Positions 6,838-11,208 of a DNA stretch of 11,208 bases are shown here, one piece after another (the stretch's first letter is position 1; each line of letters begins with the position of its first letter). The notes under the pieces were generated by a model, which had not been told where the DNA came from, made no database searches, and saw only the letters and a program-made list of their open reading frames with translations. This DNA is from Bacteroidota bacterium (GTDB lineage: Bacteria; Bacteroidota; Bacteroidia; NS11-12g; UBA955). The stretch covers positions 1-11,208 of the forward strand of contig SXYY01000166.1 of NCBI GenBank assembly GCA_005788145.1. Direction: 5' to 3'. Made by a program: the position numbers and the translations under genes.

Positions 6838-7440
6838 ATGTACGACTTCATCGAAGGCAATATAGAATCGCTCAACCCCACCCATGTGGTTATATCAAAC
6901 CAAGGCTTGGGCTATATCGCAGCCATCAGTTTAACGACCTACGAGAAAATCAAAGGCCACAAAAATGCCCGCTTGTTCGTTGACTTGCTGTTCAAGGTGG
7001 AAAACCAAAGTCCGGTTTCGATGAATTTATACGCATTTTCCGATCCAGATGAGCGCCACATGTTCCGCATGCTCACGAGCGTTTCAGGGGTCGGCAACAA
7101 CACAGCTATGTTGATGTTGAGCAGCTTGGCACCAGACGATTTGGCATCGGCCATTTTGAACGGGAATGTTGGTTTATTGAAGAGCATCAAAGGGATTGGG
7201 GAAAAGAGCGCACAACGAATTGTCTTGGAACTTCGCGACAAGTTGATGGGCGGGAAAAAATCCATGGCATTGAGTGCCGCCTCGGGAGTTAGCGACCACT
7301 TTAGCGAGGCATTATCGGCCCTTACCACTTTGGGTTATGTCAAAGCAAATGTAGAGAAAGCGTTGATGAAAGTGAGCAAGGATTTGGGCGGTACAGCAAC
7401 CATCGAAGAACTGATAAAAAATTCACTGAAAATATTGTAA
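6838..7440 (+). CDS. ruvA: Holliday junction branch migration protein RuvA
   Basis: Binds four-way DNA junctions as a tetramer and loads the RuvB motor during recombinational repair. The 200 residues match the family length. Domain I (OB-fold) opens with MYDFIEGNIESL and GLGYIA (23-28). Domain II carries two helix-hairpin-helix motifs, around LTSVSGVGNNTAMLML (79-94) and LKSIKGIGEKSAQRIVLEL (114-132), both with the glycine pairs needed for backbone DNA contacts. Domain III (RuvB-binding, UBA-like) covers about 153-200 after an alanine/serine-rich linker. It starts only 3 bases after gldG, so it is very likely on the same transcript. From memory, ruvA directly before sprA is a recurrent order in Bacteroidota, including Flavobacterium. 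No sign of damage. Confidence 0.97.
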   Translation: MYDFIEGNIESLNPTHVVISNQGLGYIAAISLTTYEKIKGHKNARLFVDLLFKVENQSPVSMNLYAFSDPDERHMFRMLTSVSGVGNNTAMLMLSSLAPDDLASAILNGNVGLLKSIKGIGEKSAQRIVLELRDKLMGGKKSMALSAASGVSDHFSEALSALTTLGYVKANVEKALMKVSKDLGGTATIEELIKNSLKIL

Positions 7441-7506
7441 ATTGCAAATCCTACCAAATTAACGCCTATTCGCCAAACTGCTACGCAACGTATAGAAGTG
7501 TTTAGA
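7441..7506 (+). other. Intergenic gap ruvA-sprA
   Basis: These 66 bases hold no convincing hairpin terminator and no full TAnnTTTG motif. A purine stretch AGAAG at 7494-7498, 8 bases before the sprA ATG, could act as a weak ribosome binding site. Read-through from ruvA into sprA is therefore plausible, but a promoter cannot be excluded by eye. Confidence 0.4.
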
Positions 7507-10500
7507 ATGAAGTTTCACGCAAAATCAAAGCGCTGTTGCCGTAACATCGTGCATCTAGGCTTGTTGCTGCTTGGCACACTGGCTGGCTCTGCAAACCATT
7601 TGTTTGCGCAAACCGATACCAACAGTCTCAAATACCGCATCGCCCAGTCTTCTGCCGCGGGAAGCAAGATTGATTTGGAAAACCCCATCAAAACAGAATG
7701 GCGTTACAATGCCCGCGAAAATCGCTACGAAGGTTACCGAATGCTTGGCTCTTTGAGCTATCCCACCGGTGAGACCCTTTCGGTTACCGAATATTTCCAA
7801 AAGCAAGGCAAACTAGAGCGCGAACAATATTTTCGCGACAAATCGCAAAGTGCCTATGCCCTTGGTCCGAACAACAAAGGCGTTAGCGATCTCATCAAAG
7901 CCGAATTGAACAACCCCACCGTATCGAAAATATTCGGTGAGGGGGGTGTCGACTTCCAACTGAATGGTAGTGCGATGGTCAAATTGGGTGGTAGCATCAA
8001 CGTGAACCGAAACCCCAACTTTTCAAAACGTCAGCAGCGATATTTTGTTCCTGTGTTCGACCAGCAAATGCAGATCAGCGCAAACGGCAGCGTGGGAGAA
8101 TTTGTGAAATTGGGCATCAACTACGACACGGAAGCGGCATTCGAGTTCGACAACCAAACCAATTTGGGATGGAAAGGAAAACCCGATGGCATTCTAAAAG
8201 ATGTTCAGGTGGGTAACGTAAACCTAAACCTTCCCACCCAACTCATCAAGCCCGCCAACAGTTTATTCGGTTTTTCTAACACCATGCAATTTGGAAAAAC
8301 CACTGTTAAAACGGTTTTTTCTCAAAACAAAGGACAAAGTACGGAGACCGTGCTGAAGGGTGGTGCTCAAATGAACGAGTTCAAGATTACTGCGGACAAC
8401 TACGATCAGAACAAGCACTTTTTCCTGTCGCAATTTTTCCGTGAGAATTACAATAAATCTCTCGAAAACCTGCCCATCGTAGCCAGCGGCGTGATTATCA
8501 ACCGTGTAGAGGTGTGGGTTACAAACCGCAATGCGAATGTGGAAACGCCCCGCGATATTTTGGCATTCCAAGACTTGGGAGAGGCAAAGCCCTACCGTGC
8601 TTCATTGGGTGGTTCGCCAAATCCCCAATCCAGCAACGACGCCAATACCCTTTACGGCAAAATAAGCAATGATCCCGATGCCCGATTCACTGGGAAAGCC
8701 ATAGACCGTGTTTATGCAAACATGCCGAACTTTGAGCAAACTGTGGATTTCGACATGCTAAACTATGCACGACAGCTGACCGAAAAAGAATTCAGCCTCA
8801 ATACTCAGTTGGGCTATATTTCATTAAACCAACCGCTTAACAATGATGAAATCCTTGCGGTTGCATTCGAATACACCTACAACGGCGAAGTTTTTCAAGT
8901 GGGTGAATTTTCACGCGATGTAGCACCCGGGAATCAGCAATTGTTGTTCCTGAAAATGCTGAAAGGCAACACCATCAGAACACGTTTACCGATGTGGAAG
9001 CTGATGATGAAAAACATCTATGCGTTGAACACCTACAGTTTGAGTTTAGAAGATTTCAAACTCAACTTGATTTACGCCGATGATACCACAGGCGGCGATT
9101 TCAACTATTTACCCATTGGCAATGCCAACTGCCCAAACCTCATTAATGGAAACCCGCTGATTCGGGTGATGGGTTTAGACAAATTAAACCGCCAGCAAGA
9201 AGCCAAACCCGACGGTGTATTCGACGCCATTGAAGGGCTGACCGTAAATACCCAATATGCACGGATCATTTTCCCCGTCACAGAGCCGTTCGGCGATTAC
9301 TTGAGGGATCAGTTCAATGGCAGAAACGATTTGGGGGATTACTACTGTTACGATGCTTTGTACGATAGCACAAAGTGGTTGGCGCAGCAAGATGTAAAAC
9401 ACAACAAGTTCTTCCTCCAAGGAAGTTACAAGAGCAGCAATGGAGCGGAATTGTTCCTCGGAACAACCAATTTACAGCGGGGATCTGTTCGTGTGACAGC
9501 GAATGGACGTCCACTCACCGAGGGACTGGATTATGAGGTAGATTACGCCCTCGGCCGCGTTAAAATCATCAACGAAGGCCTGCTTCGCGGGGGTGCTGAG
9601 ATCAGGGCAAGTGCAGACGGACAGAGCTTCTTCAACATCCAACAGAAAACCTTGGTGGGTGGTAGAGTAGAACACAAATTCAATAAAAAACTCATCGTGG
9701 GCGGTACCGCACTGCACATGTATGAACGACCATTAACCACCAAAACCAACTTTAACGAAGAGCCATTGCTCAACACCATCATCGGTGCCGATGTTGCCTA
9801 CAGTTCAAAATCGCGTTTTCTCACCAAAATCATTGATGCATTGCCCTTTTTGGAAACCAAAGAGCAATCCAACATCACAGCCTACGGTGAATTTGCCAAA
9901 ATATTCCCGCACAATCACAAGTCACAAGGCGATCAACGCGGGGTTTCTAACTTGGAAGACTTCGAAAATGCCGAATTGGCCAATGACCTGAAAAACGTGA
10001 GTAACTGGGTGGTATCTGCCATACCACAAAAGCAGGAAGACTTGTTTCCGGATACCAAGAATTTGGAAAAAATCTCCTGGATGAATCACCATGCAGCTTT
10101 GAGCTTTTACACGATTGACCAGTTGTTTTATCGCGACAACGATATGCCCGACAACATCAAGCAGCGTGTTGACAATATTCTCAGCGATCCTTATCAACGT
10201 CAGGTTGACCAACGCGAATTATTCCCACAGCGTAACTTCCCGCAGGGAACGCCGACGATCCTGCCTACATTGGACTTGTTTTTCCGTCCCACAGTGCGTG
10301 GCTTATACAACCTCAACAGCAACCCTGCTGACATCAACGACAAGGGTCAGTTGTTAAATCCCTCTCTCAGTTGGGCAGGTATAACCCGCAAAATTGATCA
10401 GAACGATTTTGAAGCCGCCAACATTGACTACATCGAAATTTGGATGTTGGATCCAATGATCAGCAACCCCAATCTCAAAGGGGAATTCCTGTTGCATTTG

Positions 10501-11208
10501 GGAAATGTGAGCGAAGATATACTGCCGGATAGAAGAAAATCCTTCGAAAACGGATTGCCTACCAGTGCAACCAGTAATACCGAGTCGGACACCACCGCGT
10601 TTGGCATTGTGCCTAGCGGACCACAAATCAACTTTGCCTTCGACAACAATCCAGCCACTTTGAAGAGCCAGGATTTGGGACTTGATGGCATGGATGATGC
10701 GCAAGAGCAACAGCATTTTGACTCCGTTCTACTCAAGAAAATTGCAGCGAATTTCGGCGCCGGCTCACAATACTACGCCGAGGCCTCCGCAGACCCGAGC
10801 AACGATAATTATCAGCATTATTTGGAAAGCAACTACGATGTTTTGGATGCCGACATCGTTGGTCGATATGGCAAAATCCAAGGCCTTCAAGGCAACTCCA
10901 ACAACGATCAATATACCGGAAAATATGCGGGGATGCCCAAGTCAAGTACTCCTATCCCATCCGACGAAGACGTAAACCGCGATTTTACGTTGAACCAGAG
11001 TGAAGATTATTTCCAATATCGCATCAAAATCAATTCGGCTGAAATGAAAATCGGCCGGAATTACATTACTGATGTGGTAGACAAGCGGACAAAATTGCGC
11101 AACGGGAAAGACCTTGACATCAAATGGTATCAGTTAAAAATTCCTATCCGCGAATTCGAAAAAGCCGTTGGTAACATCAGTGATTTCAAGAGCATCCGTT
11201 TCATGCGC
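7507..11208 (+). CDS. sprA: Type IX secretion translocon / cell-surface gliding protein SprA (Sov), 5' half
   Basis: SprA forms the very large outer-membrane beta-barrel (36 strands in F. johnsoniae) through which T9SS cargo is exported; P. gingivalis calls it Sov. The frame from ATG 7507 is open for all 1234 codons to the right edge, about half of the roughly 2400 residues usual for the family. The signal peptide covers about 1-34, with an unusually long basic start (KFHAKSKRCCRN), a core of LGLLLLGTLAG and likely cleavage at LFA|Q. The SprA N-terminal conserved region spans about 143-280, including FGEGGVDFQLNGSA, NYDTEAAFEFDNQ and SQNKGQST (272-279). Later family blocks are VTANGRPLTEGLDYEVDYA (663-681), the acidic QDLGLDGMDD (1055-1064), and DEDVNRDFTLNQSEDYFQYR (1153-1172). 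I see no frameshift or internal stop. The ATG is preferred because it gives a complete signal peptide close behind ruvA. Assembly partners such as PorV and the plug protein are not in the window. Confidence 0.96.
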   Translation, partial: MKFHAKSKRCCRNIVHLGLLLLGTLAGSANHLFAQTDTNSLKYRIAQSSAAGSKIDLENPIKTEWRYNARENRYEGYRMLGSLSYPTGETLSVTEYFQKQGKLEREQYFRDKSQSAYALGPNNKGVSDLIKAELNNPTVSKIFGEGGVDFQLNGSAMVKLGGSINVNRNPNFSKRQQRYFVPVFDQQMQISANGSVGEFVKLGINYDTEAAFEFDNQTNLGWKGKPDGILKDVQVGNVNLNLPTQLIKPANSLFGFSNTMQFGKTTVKTVFSQNKGQSTETVLKGGAQMNEFKITADNYDQNKHFFLSQFFRENYNKSLENLPIVASGVIINRVEVWVTNRNANVETPRDILAFQDLGEAKPYRASLGGSPNPQSSNDANTLYGKISNDPDARFTGKAIDRVYANMPNFEQTVDFDMLNYARQLTEKEFSLNTQLGYISLNQPLNNDEILAVAFEYTYNGEVFQVGEFSRDVAPGNQQLLFLKMLKGNTIRTRLPMWKLMMKNIYALNTYSLSLEDFKLNLIYADDTTGGDFNYLPIGNANCPNLINGNPLIRVMGLDKLNRQQEAKPDGVFDAIEGLTVNTQYARIIFPVTEPFGDYLRDQFNGRNDLGDYYCYDALYDSTKWLAQQDVKHNKFFLQGSYKSSNGAELFLGTTNLQRGSVRVTANGRPLTEGLDYEVDYALGRVKIINEGLLRGGAEIRASADGQSFFNIQQKTLVGGRVEHKFNKKLIVGGTALHMYERPLTTKTNFNEEPLLNTIIGADVAYSSKSRFLTKIIDALPFLETKEQSNITAYGEFAKIFPHNHKSQGDQRGVSNLEDFENAELANDLKNVSNWVVSAIPQKQEDLFPDTKNLEKISWMNHHAALSFYTIDQLFYRDNDMPDNIKQRVDNILSDPYQRQVDQRELFPQRNFPQGTPTILPTLDLFFRPTVRGLYNLNSNPADINDKGQLLNPSLSWAGITRKIDQNDFEAANIDYIEIWMLDPMISNPNLKGEFLLHLGNVSEDILPDRRKSFENGLPTSATSNTESDTTAFGIVPSGPQINFAFDNNPATLKSQDLGLDGMDDAQEQQHFDSVLLKKIAANFGAGSQYYAEASADPSNDNYQHYLESNYDVLDADIVGRYGKIQGLQGNSNNDQYTGKYAGMPKSSTPIPSDEDVNRDFTLNQSEDYFQYRIKINSAEMKIGRNYITDVVDKRTKLRNGKDLDIKWYQLKIPIREFEKAVGNISDFKSIRFMR

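Noticed and set aside
6939..7328. Open frame of 129 codons on the minus strand inside ruvA
   Set aside because: Fully covered by intact ruvA; no recognisable protein.
1..11208. Search for mobile elements, CRISPR arrays, defence genes or a novel accessory system
   Set aside because: Every long stretch is explained by a recognised core gene, gaps are under 70 bases, and I saw no direct-repeat arrays, terminal inverted repeats, or transposase or nuclease motifs.

Overview
The window comes from a member of the Bacteroidota. Five of its nine genes belong to the type IX secretion (T9SS) and gliding machinery known only from that phylum: porQ, gldA, gldF, gldG and sprA. Start regions mostly lack Shine-Dalgarno motifs, and the promoter-like signals resemble the Bacteroidota TAnnTTTG type, which fits. 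I cannot place it more narrowly; an uncultured or environmental lineage is possible. It is densely packed core chromosome: no gap exceeds 70 bases, and I see no mobile elements, CRISPR arrays, tRNA or rRNA genes.

Layout. Bases 1-1763 are read leftwards: porQ (outer-membrane T9SS protein) is followed after 7 bases by cmk (CMP kinase), which runs off the left edge a few residues before its end. A 67-base divergent intergenic region (1764-1830) separates these from a rightward block filling the rest of the window: ribF (FMN/FAD synthesis), a secreted M23 (LytM-type) peptidase overlapping the end of ribF, gldA-gldF-gldG (ABC transporter of the gliding machinery, with overlapping reading frames), ruvA (Holliday junction protein, 3 bases after gldG) and the first 1234 codons of sprA, the giant T9SS outer-membrane translocon, cut by the right edge.

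How the genes fit together. SprA is the channel through which T9SS cargo crosses the outer membrane. PorQ belongs to the surface attachment complex that finishes cargo delivery. GldAFG is an ABC-2 type transporter needed for gliding in Flavobacterium, where its substrate is unknown. The M23 enzyme is a plausible peptidoglycan-remodelling neighbour of this envelope machinery, but its role is inferred from position only. cmk, ribF and ruvA are housekeeping genes. The rightward genes from gldA to ruvA overlap or nearly touch, so they are probably co-transcribed and partly translationally coupled.

I did not find a novel system. The points most worth a second look are the clustering of T9SS and gliding genes, the charge-polarised M23 peptidase whose signal peptide start lies inside ribF, a short GldA, and promoter-like motifs sitting unusually close to the porQ and gldA start codons.
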